Positions 57,389 through 64,000 of a stretch of DNA of 64,000 nucleotides are shown here, in pieces. The position numbers were made by a program, and so were the translations under genes. This DNA comes from Nocardia jejuensis NBRC 103114 (GTDB taxonomy: Bacteria > Actinomycetota > Actinomycetes > Mycobacteriales > Mycobacteriaceae): contig NZ_BDBU01000054.1 in the NCBI RefSeq assembly GCF_001613145.1, forward strand, positions 1-64,000, written 5' to 3'. Each line of letters starts with the position of its first letter. Positions within the stretch are counted from its first letter, which is position 1. The notes beneath the pieces were generated by a model. That model was not told the DNA's origin, made no database searches, and saw only the letters and a program-made list of their open reading frames with translations.

Positions 57389-58139
57389 GCCGCTCGATCA
57401 CCCCCGCCAAGCCCTCCTTCGCCACCACCGGGTCACCGATGTCCGCTCCGTAGAGCACCTGGTGCCACGGTCCGAGCCGATGCCACACCTGCGCCCGGGC
57501 CCGGACCGCGTCGGTGACGCCGTAGGCCTGCGCGACCGCGTCCGCGAACGCGGCGGGCGTCCCGAACAGCGCCCAGGCCAGGTCGATCGCCTCGTCCCCG
57601 AGATGCACGTCCCCGAAGTCGATGACTCCGGTGACGCGCGCGCCCTCGGCCAGGACGTGCTCGGGACCGATATCGCCGTGCACGACGGTGTCGGCGGGGA
57701 ACTCCCGCACCGCGTCGAGCACCGCCAGCGCCCGGGCCCGATACGCCTGCGGGACAAGCGGAATCACCTCGGCGCGGAACCGCCGGTCATCCGCGGCGCG
57801 GGCGCGCAGGGTTCGATCCGCTCCCGGAAATCCGAATCCGGCGGCCTTCGCGACCGGGCACGCGTGCAGTGCGTGGAGAAACTCACCGAGCGAGCGGCCC
57901 TGCTCGGCGACCGGGGTCTCGAGCGGCTCACCCGGCACCAGCAGGTGCCGTACCACCAGTGGCGAGGCGGTCACCACCTCCGGGATCGGCACCGCCAGCG
58001 GCACTCTGGTCGCCAGCCACGGCATCAGCACCGTCTCCCGTAGCAACTGCGCCTCGACCTCGGGGCGGCGTGGTCTGCGCTCCACCCACTGCCCGTCCAC
58101 CAGTGTCGCCCGACTGTCCCATCCTCCGGAGAATTCCAC
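57381..58139 (-). CDS. Aminoglycoside phosphotransferase (APH)-family kinase-like protein
   Basis: 252 aa. The catalytic loop VVHGDIGPEHVL (about 154-165) and metal-binding GVIDFGDVHLGDEAIDLAW (about 172-190) are the Brenner and DFG-type motifs of the APH/choline kinase superfamily. His instead of Asn follows the catalytic Asp by five residues, a variant seen in this subgroup. It phosphorylates an unknown small molecule; drug resistance should not be assumed. GTG start with a TACCGT box 6 nt upstream. Confidence 0.85.
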   Translation of the reverse strand: MEFSGGWDSRATLVDGQWVERRPRRPEVEAQLLRETVLMPWLATRVPLAVPIPEVVTASPLVVRHLLVPGEPLETPVAEQGRSLGEFLHALHACPVAKAAGFGFPGADRTLRARAADDRRFRAEVIPLVPQAYRARALAVLDAVREFPADTVVHGDIGPEHVLAEGARVTGVIDFGDVHLGDEAIDLAWALFGTPAAFADAVAQAYGVTDAVRARAQVWHRLGPWHQVLYGADIGDPVVAKEGLAGVIERLS

Positions 58140-58145
58140 CTCGCA

Positions 58146-58151
58146 ACGGTA
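58146..58151 (-). promoter_or_regulatory. -10 box (TACCGT) of the APH-like gene
   Basis: A TANNNT box 6 nt from the GTG at 58139. Confidence 0.5.
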
Positions 58152-58209
58152 GCCAGTCGGTGGCCGGGCCGACGCTGATCAGACAGAGCGGACGCCAACG
58201 CTTGTCGAT

Positions 58210-58227
58210 TTAAGCGATACCGCTTAA
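58210..58227. promoter_or_regulatory. Palindrome TTAAGCG-N4-CGCTTAA before kshA
   Basis: Perfect 7-bp arms around ATAC, 60 nt upstream of the kshA ATG. It looks like a TetR-type operator. It does not fit the KstR or KstR2 consensus sites as I remember them. Confidence 0.65.
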
Positions 58228-58287
58228 CCTCGGCGCAGGGCTCCACCCGGTCTCGGATGTCGCCGATAATCAACCTGGAGGACGACA

Positions 58288-59409
58288 ATGACTCAGATTC
58301 GCACCATCGATGTCGGGGAACCGATCACGCGATACGCGCGGGGCTGGCACTGCCTCGGGTTGGCGGAAACCTTCCGAGACGGAAACCCGCACTCGGTCAA
58401 CGTCTTCGGCACCAAACTGGTGATCTGGGCCGACAGCAACGGCGAGCTCAAAGCCCTGGACGGGTACTGCCGGCACATGGGCGCGGACCTGGGCTACGGC
58501 AGCGTCAAGGGCGACAACATCGCCTGCCCGTTCCACGACTGGCGCTGGCGCGGAGACGGCAAATGCGATTCGATCCCGTATGCCAGACGCGTTCCGCCAC
58601 TGGCCAAGACGCGGTCCTGGATCACCTGCGAGGAGAACGGCCAGTTCTTCGTCTGGAACGACCCGGAGGGCAATCCGCCGCCGCCGGAGGTCGCGATCCC
58701 GCACATCGAGGGCATCGAGACCGACGAGTGGAGCGACTGGAGCTGGAACTCGCTGCTCATCGAGGGCGCGCACTGCCGCGAGATCATCGACAACAACGTC
58801 GATATGGCGCACTTCTTCTACATTCACTTCGCGTACCCGGTGTTCTTCAAGAACGTCTTCGAAGGCCATGTGGCGACCCAGTTCCTGCATTCCAAGGGCC
58901 GCCCGGACGTGCACGCCAAATCCAACTATTCGACCGAGATGTCGCTGCTGCGTTCGGAAGCCAGCTATTTCGGGCCGTCATACATGATCAACTACCTGCA
59001 CAACGACTTCGGCGACAACACCGTGGAGGTGGCGCTGATCAACTGCCACTACCCGGTCACGACCGACTCCTTCATGCTGCAGTGGGGCGTGAGCGTGCAG
59101 CGCATCAAGGGCCTGCCGCCGGAGAAATCCGACAAGCTGGCCGGATCCTTCGCCAAGAGCTTCGGCGTCGGCTTCCTGCAGGACGTGGAAATCTGGAAGC
59201 ACAAGACGCGCATCGACAATCCGCTGCTCACCCAGGAGGACGGCCCGGTGTACCAGCACCGCCGCTGGTACGAGCAGTTCTACGTCGACGTCGCGGACAT
59301 CACCCCGGACATGACCGCCCGCTTCGAATTCGAGGTCGACACCACCCACGCCAACGAGAACTGGGAAGCCGAAGTCGCGGCCAACCTTGCCGAGCAGGCG
59401 GCTGAATAA
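58288..59409 (+). CDS. kshA: 3-ketosteroid-9-alpha-monooxygenase, oxygenase subunit
   Basis: A 373-aa Rieske non-haem iron oxygenase. The 2Fe-2S ligands are Cys61/His63 (YCRHMGADLG) and Cys80/His83 (CPFHDW). The mononuclear iron ligands are His175 and His180 in NNVDMAHFFYIHFAYP, with an Asp near residue 300 (HKTRIDNP). This is the KshA pattern, opening the steroid B ring in cholesterol and phytosterol breakdown together with the reductase KshB. Shine-Dalgarno GGAGG. No kshB or other steroid gene adjoins, so it is an orphan copy whose reductase must be elsewhere. A perfect palindrome upstream suggests dedicated control. Other steroid-like substrates are possible. Confidence 0.93.
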   Translation: MTQIRTIDVGEPITRYARGWHCLGLAETFRDGNPHSVNVFGTKLVIWADSNGELKALDGYCRHMGADLGYGSVKGDNIACPFHDWRWRGDGKCDSIPYARRVPPLAKTRSWITCEENGQFFVWNDPEGNPPPPEVAIPHIEGIETDEWSDWSWNSLLIEGAHCREIIDNNVDMAHFFYIHFAYPVFFKNVFEGHVATQFLHSKGRPDVHAKSNYSTEMSLLRSEASYFGPSYMINYLHNDFGDNTVEVALINCHYPVTTDSFMLQWGVSVQRIKGLPPEKSDKLAGSFAKSFGVGFLQDVEIWKHKTRIDNPLLTQEDGPVYQHRRWYEQFYVDVADITPDMTARFEFEVDTTHANENWEAEVAANLAEQAAE

Positions 59410-59479
59410 CGGAACCCGTGGCTGACATTTCCCGAGCAGGCAGTCCGCCAGCGCCGCCCGCGTGCCGACAGCACCGCTC

Positions 59480-60967
59480 TCACGACATGCCCTGGGGCAC
59501 TTCGCTGCCCACCCTGGCCCACCGTCCCGACAGTGCGCGCCAGGACACCGCCGCCAGCCGTAGCACCATGAACGCGACCAGCCCGGTCCAGATGCCCGCG
59601 ATCCCCCAGTCGTTCGCCAGCGACAACCAGATCGCGGGCAGGAAGCCCAGCAGCGCCGAACCCAGCGTGGCATTGCGCAGGAACGCCGCGTCGCCCGCGC
59701 CCAGCAGCACCCCGTCCAGTGCGAACACCACGCCCGCGACCGGAATGATGCCCACGAAGAACCACCACACCACGTGCACGCGGTCCAGTACCGACGGATC
59801 ATCGGTGAACAGCCGCGGCACCACCGAGTACCCGGCCGCGAACAGGGCCGCCAGCACGACCGAGAACACCGTCGACCAGGCGGTGATCCGTCGCGCGAGA
59901 CCCTGTGCGCCCCTGGCGTTCCCGGCCCCGAGCGCCGCACCCACCAGCGTCTGCGCCGCGATCGCGAGCGAATCCAGGGTGAGCGCCAAGAAGTTCCACA
60001 GCTGCAACACCAGCTGATGCGCCGCCACCGACGCGGCGCCGAATCGCGAGGCGACCGCCGCGGCCGAGACGAAGCACGCCTGGAACGCCAGACTCCGCGC
60101 GATCAGATCCCGCCCCAGGACCAACTGCGCCTTCATGATCGCGATATGCGGGCGCAGCGGCGCCTTCGCCCGCACCAGTGCACTCACGAACAGCACGCCC
60201 GCCACCGCCTGCCCCGCCACGTTCGCCACCGCCGACCCCGCCAGCTCGAGCCGGGGCGCTCCCACCAGACCGTGCACCAGCACCGGACACAGCACCGCCG
60301 AAAGCGCCAGCCCCGCAACCACATACATCAGCGGTCTGCGCGTCTGCTGCACGCCGCGCATCCACCCGTTCCCCGCCATCGACAACAGGATCAACGGCAC
60401 GCCGAACAAGGCGATCCGCAACCAGGGCAGCGCCTCGTCGGCGATATCGGCCCCGCCCGAGATGGCCCGGGTCACCGGACCCGCGAACACCTGCAGCACA
60501 CCGACAATCGCCACACCCACCCCCGCGGCGATCCAACTCGCCTGCACGCCTTCCCCGATCGCCCCCCGCTCGTCCCCCGCCCCGTGTCGCCGCGAGGCCC
60601 GCGAGGTGGTCCCGTAACTCAGGAAGGTCAACTGCGAACTGACCTGCGCCAGAATCAATCCCCCCACCGCCAGCCCCGCCAGGGCCAAGGCCCCGAGCCG
60701 CCCGACCACCGCCATATCGAAAAGCAGATACACCGGCTCCGCGACCAGCACCCCCAGCGTCGGCACCGCGATCCCCAGAATCCGCCGCGGACCAGCCGTC
60801 ACAACGTCCCCCGACTGCTCCGCCCGACCCCAGCCGACCGTCTCCGTCCCGGCGGCCTCCCCCGGCCGGCGCCCGGCACTCCGACCGGCCGTCACCCCGG
60901 CATCGACCGAATCGACCGCGCCGAACTCTCCCCGCCCATGCTCCGAGACGCCCTCGCCACTACCCAT
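59480..60967 (-). CDS. dinF: MATE-family efflux transporter
   Basis: 495 aa with twelve hydrophobic helices in two repeats. PRRILGIAVPTLGVLVAEPVY (about 61-81) starts helix 1 and RLGALALAGLAVGG (about 90-103) follows. Belongs to the DinF branch of MATE Na+/H+-driven exporters and corresponds by position to dinF beside nrnA in M. tuberculosis. The first 55 residues are Gly/Ala/Arg-rich and may not be translated: a GTG-coded Val near residue 55 is an alternative start. Substrate unknown. Confidence 0.92.
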   Translation of the reverse strand: MGSGEGVSEHGRGEFGAVDSVDAGVTAGRSAGRRPGEAAGTETVGWGRAEQSGDVVTAGPRRILGIAVPTLGVLVAEPVYLLFDMAVVGRLGALALAGLAVGGLILAQVSSQLTFLSYGTTSRASRRHGAGDERGAIGEGVQASWIAAGVGVAIVGVLQVFAGPVTRAISGGADIADEALPWLRIALFGVPLILLSMAGNGWMRGVQQTRRPLMYVVAGLALSAVLCPVLVHGLVGAPRLELAGSAVANVAGQAVAGVLFVSALVRAKAPLRPHIAIMKAQLVLGRDLIARSLAFQACFVSAAAVASRFGAASVAAHQLVLQLWNFLALTLDSLAIAAQTLVGAALGAGNARGAQGLARRITAWSTVFSVVLAALFAAGYSVVPRLFTDDPSVLDRVHVVWWFFVGIIPVAGVVFALDGVLLGAGDAAFLRNATLGSALLGFLPAIWLSLANDWGIAGIWTGLVAFMVLRLAAVSWRALSGRWARVGSEVPQGMS

Positions 60968-61131
60968 TCGCCCACAATCGCACAGTGCCAGGACTTATCA
61001 GCGGCGGGTCGTCCGAGACAAGCCGGGTCCACCAGCACCTTTCCGCTCAGCCCCTGGTATTCCGGCAGGCTGCCCGCCGATCCACCGCCGGTTCTCAGGC
61101 ACCGCCGTCGCTCTCGAGGCAGGCTGGTGCC

Positions 61132-62709
61132 ATGACGTCTCTGGACACCGCCATCACCGCCGTCACCGTCTATCCCGACCGAGCCCGGGTCACCCGATCC
61201 GGGAAAGCGACCCTGCCCGCCGGCGAGCAGCGCGTCCGGATCGCACCCCTGCCCACCACCCTGCTGCGCGACTCCATCCGGGTGGCCGGTCAGGGCGATG
61301 TGACGGTGCTGGGCGTGGACGTCATCACCGAACGCCAGCCCGCCGCCACCGACGAGCAGGTCACCGAACTCCTCGAGCGGATGCGCGCCCTCGACGCCGC
61401 CATGACCGAACTCGGCGACGCCGACCGCGGCGCCGAGGCGCGCCTGAAATTCCTCGAGCAGCTCGCCCGGCAGTCCGCCGAACGGCTCGCCAAGGCCGAC
61501 GAAGAGCGTGTCATCGCCTTCACCGAGAGCCTCGAGTCGCAGTACGCGACCGTCCACGCGGCCCGCCGCGAACGAGAACAGCTGCGGCAGCGGCACGTTC
61601 GCGAACACCAGTCCCTGGAGCGGAAACTCTCCGATCTGCGCGGCAAGAATCGCGCCGACGTCCAGGTCGCGGTGATCACGGTGGAGGCGGCCGAGCCGGT
61701 GACGGTGGATCTGGAACTCACCTACGTGGTCCCCTGCGCGAGCTGGAGCAGCAGCTACGACCTGCGCCTGGTCGAGGACAGCCTCACCCTGCGCTGGTTC
61801 GGCCTGGTCCGCCAGAATACCGGCGAAGACTGGCCGGAGTGCCGGCTACAGCTCTCGACTGCCCGCCCCGCGCAGGCCCTCGATGTCCCCGAGCTGGATC
61901 CGTGGTTCATCAGCGCGGCCCCACCGGCACCGAAGCGCCGCGCGAGGTCTTCGATGCCATCGGTGGAGGGCTTCGGACCGGACGACGACGTGCCAAGTTT
62001 TGGGATGAGCCGCTCTCCCGCGCCCGCCGGAGCGGCGCCCTCGGCGCCCCCTCCCCAGGTCCGCGAATCCACCGCCACCATCGAACAGGGCGTCACCGCA
62101 GCCACATACACCCCACAGCGCACCATCGCCGTCCCCTCCGACGGCACCTCCCACCGCACCGTCATCACCGCCCTGGACCTGGAGGTCCGGCTCGACTACA
62201 TCACCGCTCCCGTCCGGTCTCCCGAGGCCGTCCTGCGCGCCACCGCGCGCAACACCTCCGACCACACCCTCCCGCCGGGCCGCGCCTCGCTGTTCCACGA
62301 CTCCGAATACGTCGGCGCGACCCACCTCGAATCTTGGGCTCCCGGCGAAGAACGCGAGCTCGCTCTCGGCGTGGACGACCGCATTCGAGTGGAACGAGAG
62401 TTGCTCCGCCGCAACGCGTCCAAGGCCACGCTCGGCTCCGCGCGGCGCACCGAAGCGGAGTACACGATCACCCTGTCCAATCACACGCCGCGCCCCGCCA
62501 CCATCACGGTCCTGGACCGCCTGCCGGTCTCCCGGGACGCCGCCATCACGGTCAAGGAAATCCCCACCAAACCCCAGCCCGTCACCCGCGACGACCTCGG
62601 CATCCTCACCTGGAAAACCGAACTCGAACCTCAGGCGAGCACCACCATCACCTTCGGCTACCGTGTCGAATCCCCCAAGGGCACAACGATCTTCGGCCTC
62701 GGTGACTGA
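61132..62709 (+). CDS. MuiA-type DUF4139 protein
   Basis: 525 aa from ATG 61132. The N-terminal DUF4140-like domain has ITAVTVYPDRARVTRSGKAT (about 8-27). A coiled coil (about 75-175, LLERMRALDAAMTELGD, RREREQLRQRHVREHQSLER) follows, then the DUF4139 beta domain (from about 190; LELTYVVPCASWSSSYDLRL) interrupted by a Pro/Ala-rich insert (about 270-325). Named after the mucoidy inhibitor A; no molecular function is established. No signal peptide, so cytoplasmic. Divergent from dinF and ending at a strong hairpin. Confidence 0.88.
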   Translation: MTSLDTAITAVTVYPDRARVTRSGKATLPAGEQRVRIAPLPTTLLRDSIRVAGQGDVTVLGVDVITERQPAATDEQVTELLERMRALDAAMTELGDADRGAEARLKFLEQLARQSAERLAKADEERVIAFTESLESQYATVHAARREREQLRQRHVREHQSLERKLSDLRGKNRADVQVAVITVEAAEPVTVDLELTYVVPCASWSSSYDLRLVEDSLTLRWFGLVRQNTGEDWPECRLQLSTARPAQALDVPELDPWFISAAPPAPKRRARSSMPSVEGFGPDDDVPSFGMSRSPAPAGAAPSAPPPQVRESTATIEQGVTAATYTPQRTIAVPSDGTSHRTVITALDLEVRLDYITAPVRSPEAVLRATARNTSDHTLPPGRASLFHDSEYVGATHLESWAPGEERELALGVDDRIRVERELLRRNASKATLGSARRTEAEYTITLSNHTPRPATITVLDRLPVSRDAAITVKEIPTKPQPVTRDDLGILTWKTELEPQASTTITFGYRVESPKGTTIFGLGD

Positions 62710-62768
62710 ACTGGACGGCCCCGGGGACTACGAGCCTTCCCTCCGATGACCTGACCTTCACGACGGAA

Positions 62769-62793
62769 ACGGCGCGCCGACAAGGCGCGCCGT
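62769..62793. terminator. Bidirectional hairpin between MuiA-like gene and nrnA
   Basis: 10-bp perfect stem ACGGCGCGCC/GGCGCGCCGT with a GACAA loop, 60 nt past the MuiA-like stop. No gene is visible in the rest of this 213-bp gap. Confidence 0.75.
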
Positions 62794-62922
62794 GAACGTT
62801 GCGACTACTCGATCAGTCCTCGCAATGGCCGGGCCGGACCCTATTCGGCGGCCCTTCACCAGCAGCTTCGTCGAGGGACAACCGGCCGGAAGATAGTCAC
62901 AGCCCTCGGGACACAGCCCGGC

Positions 62923-63912
62923 TCAGCCGAGTTCCGCGCGCAGCGCCGCGACCAGCGACTCCGGAGTGCCCGTCGTGGAATACCCTGCGGCATAACGATG
63001 TCCACCCCCGCCGAGCGCCATCGCGACCTTGGACACGTCCACCCCCGGCACCCCGTTCGCGCCGTCATGCGAGCGCAGCGACACCGTCCAGCTCTCGGAC
63101 GTGGACCGCGTCTCCTTGAACACCGCCGCGACCTGGGCTTCGGCGCTGGTCCGGATCAGATCGATGACGCTCTCGACTTCCTCGGAGCGGACGTCGGCGG
63201 TATCGGCACGCCGGACGAAGACGTAAACCAGCCCCGCGCCCCCGGCCGCCTCACGATCCAACTGGGCCGAAGACAGCACTCGGGCGAGCATGGGAAGCCA
63301 GGCGAAAGGGTGGGTGTCCATGAGGGTCCGGGTGATCGCGGGACCGTCGATGCCGGTGGCGAGCAACCGTTCGGCCAGGGCGTGCGAGCCGGGTCTGGCC
63401 CACTTGAAAGACCCTGTGTCGGTGACCAATCCGGCGTAGAGGCAATGCGCGATATCGCGATCGATGGGCTCGCCCCAGGCGTCGAGCACCCGGGCGACCA
63501 ACCCCGCGGTGGATTCGGCGGTCTCGTCGATGACGTTGACCGCCCCGAATCTCGTATTGGAGCTGTGATGATCCAGCACCAGGCTCACCCGCGCCCCGTC
63601 GAGCCGGTCGCGAAGCGAGCCCAGCCGTCCGGCGCTGCCGCAATCCACCGCGACCAGAACGTCCACCTCCCGTGGCACATCCTTGGCCGCGACGATGAAC
63701 TCCCGGCCCGGCAGCGACCGCATCGACACGGGTACCGCGGCGGGCTCGGCGAACGCCACCCGCACCGGTACCCCGCGCCGATTCAGCACCTGAGCCAGAG
63801 CCAAGCCACTCCCGAGAGTGTCGGCGTCGGGCTGCACATGGCAGAGCACCGTCACCGAGCGCGCGGAATCGAGTACCGCTACCGCAGCGGCCAGGTCGTA
63901 CGATTCACTCAC
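62923..63912 (-). CDS. nrnA: DHH/DHHA1 phosphoesterase, bifunctional oligoribonuclease / PAP phosphatase
   Basis: 329 aa from GTG 63912, preceded by GGAGGAG; ATGs further upstream would lie inside rbfA. Metal motifs: CHVQPDADTLGSG, VLVAVDCGS, SLVLDHHSSN, VTDTGSFKW. The C-terminal DHHA1 domain has ALGGGGHRYAAGY. It degrades nano-RNA to mononucleotides and 3'-phosphoadenosine 5'-phosphate to AMP; the M. tuberculosis counterpart (Rv2837c) also hydrolyses cyclic dinucleotides. It follows rbfA by 31 nt and is transcribed with it. Confidence 0.95.
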   Translation of the reverse strand: MSESYDLAAAVAVLDSARSVTVLCHVQPDADTLGSGLALAQVLNRRGVPVRVAFAEPAAVPVSMRSLPGREFIVAAKDVPREVDVLVAVDCGSAGRLGSLRDRLDGARVSLVLDHHSSNTRFGAVNVIDETAESTAGLVARVLDAWGEPIDRDIAHCLYAGLVTDTGSFKWARPGSHALAERLLATGIDGPAITRTLMDTHPFAWLPMLARVLSSAQLDREAAGGAGLVYVFVRRADTADVRSEEVESVIDLIRTSAEAQVAAVFKETRSTSESWTVSLRSHDGANGVPGVDVSKVAMALGGGGHRYAAGYSTTGTPESLVAALRAELG

Positions 63913-63943
63913 CGGCGCATCTCCTCCCGGGCGTGAGGTCGGC

Positions 63944-64000
63944 TCAGTCTTCTTCGTCCTCGTCGACCTTGTACGGGTCGGCGTCGCCGGCATGTGTGGC
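63944..64000 (-). CDS. rbfA: Ribosome-binding factor A, C-terminal end only (cut by the window edge)
   Basis: The last 18 codons plus stop are present: ATHAGDADPYKVDEDEED. The AGDADPYK and acidic tail are typical of actinobacterial RbfA, and rbfA precedes nrnA in relatives. The gene continues beyond the window end. Confidence 0.8.
   Translation of the reverse strand, partial: ATHAGDADPYKVDEDEED

Noticed and set aside
57381..58139. An aminoglycoside resistance gene
   Set aside because: Only the general APH fold motifs can be read; nothing shows drug specificity, and the subgroup is mostly of unknown function.

Overview
The window is high-GC actinobacterial DNA, most likely from Nocardia or a close relative in the Mycobacteriales. 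Evidence: dense codon-biased genes; a conserved backbone of dapA-rnj, dapB, pnp-pepR, rpsO, ribF, sirR-like, truB, pptT, pptH, dinF, nrnA and rbfA in the same relative order as the Rv2752c-Rv2838c region of M. tuberculosis (remembered, not searched); a ketosteroid 9-alpha-hydroxylase (KshA); and many genes with a TANNNT box 6-8 nt before the start codon, the signature of leaderless transcripts. I saw no rRNA, tRNA, CRISPR array, transposase or integrase.

Layout. 0.3-4.3 kb: a TIGR03085-type protein, RNase J and DapA. 4.4-9.3 kb: a ribbon-helix-helix protein with an operator over its start codon, a LuxR-type two-component operon with an extra kinase-like membrane protein, and an MFS exporter. 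9.4-14.2 kb: the most accessory part, with small unknown genes, an HTH/DUF5753-DUF6879 cassette, a 546-aa orphan of unlike composition, and a flavodoxin gene preceded by a truncated paralogue. 14.4-19.5 kb: a glycosyltransferase, a membrane metallophosphoesterase, and a DHA2 pump with its MarR regulator. 18.8-23.8 kb: a GntR regulator and a ureide (allantoin) catabolic operon. 23.9-36.3 kb: an HPr-like protein without the active histidine, dapB and its membrane neighbour, a phytase-like lipoprotein, an alcohol dehydrogenase, a methyltransferase, a pentapeptide protein, an MFS/ArsR pair, a GNAT enzyme and a TerD-VWA fusion. 36.5-38.1 kb: an alkylation-repair trio. 38.4-44.8 kb: the RNA/translation backbone. 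44.8-48.7 kb: an atypical SDR, a D-aminoacylase-like amidohydrolase and a LysR regulator. 48.8-52.8 kb: truB, pptT, xdhC-like and pptH. 53.0-57.4 kb: an Hsp70-based chaperone module. 57.4-64 kb: a phosphotransferase, kshA, dinF, a MuiA-like protein, nrnA and the 3' end of rbfA.

How parts work together. DapA and DapB catalyse successive steps of lysine/diaminopimelate synthesis. RNase J, PNPase and NrnA cover RNA decay from cleavage to oligonucleotide removal. PptT attaches and PptH removes 4'-phosphopantetheine on carrier proteins. The ureide operon would racemise and open allantoin, then cleave allantoate to ureidoglycolate and urea; the next enzyme is missing unless the DUF6986 protein supplies it. 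The candidates for something little described are the Hsp70 / GrpE-like / fibronectin-III module read from back-to-back leaderless promoters, the 546-aa orphan, and the DUF6986 protein.
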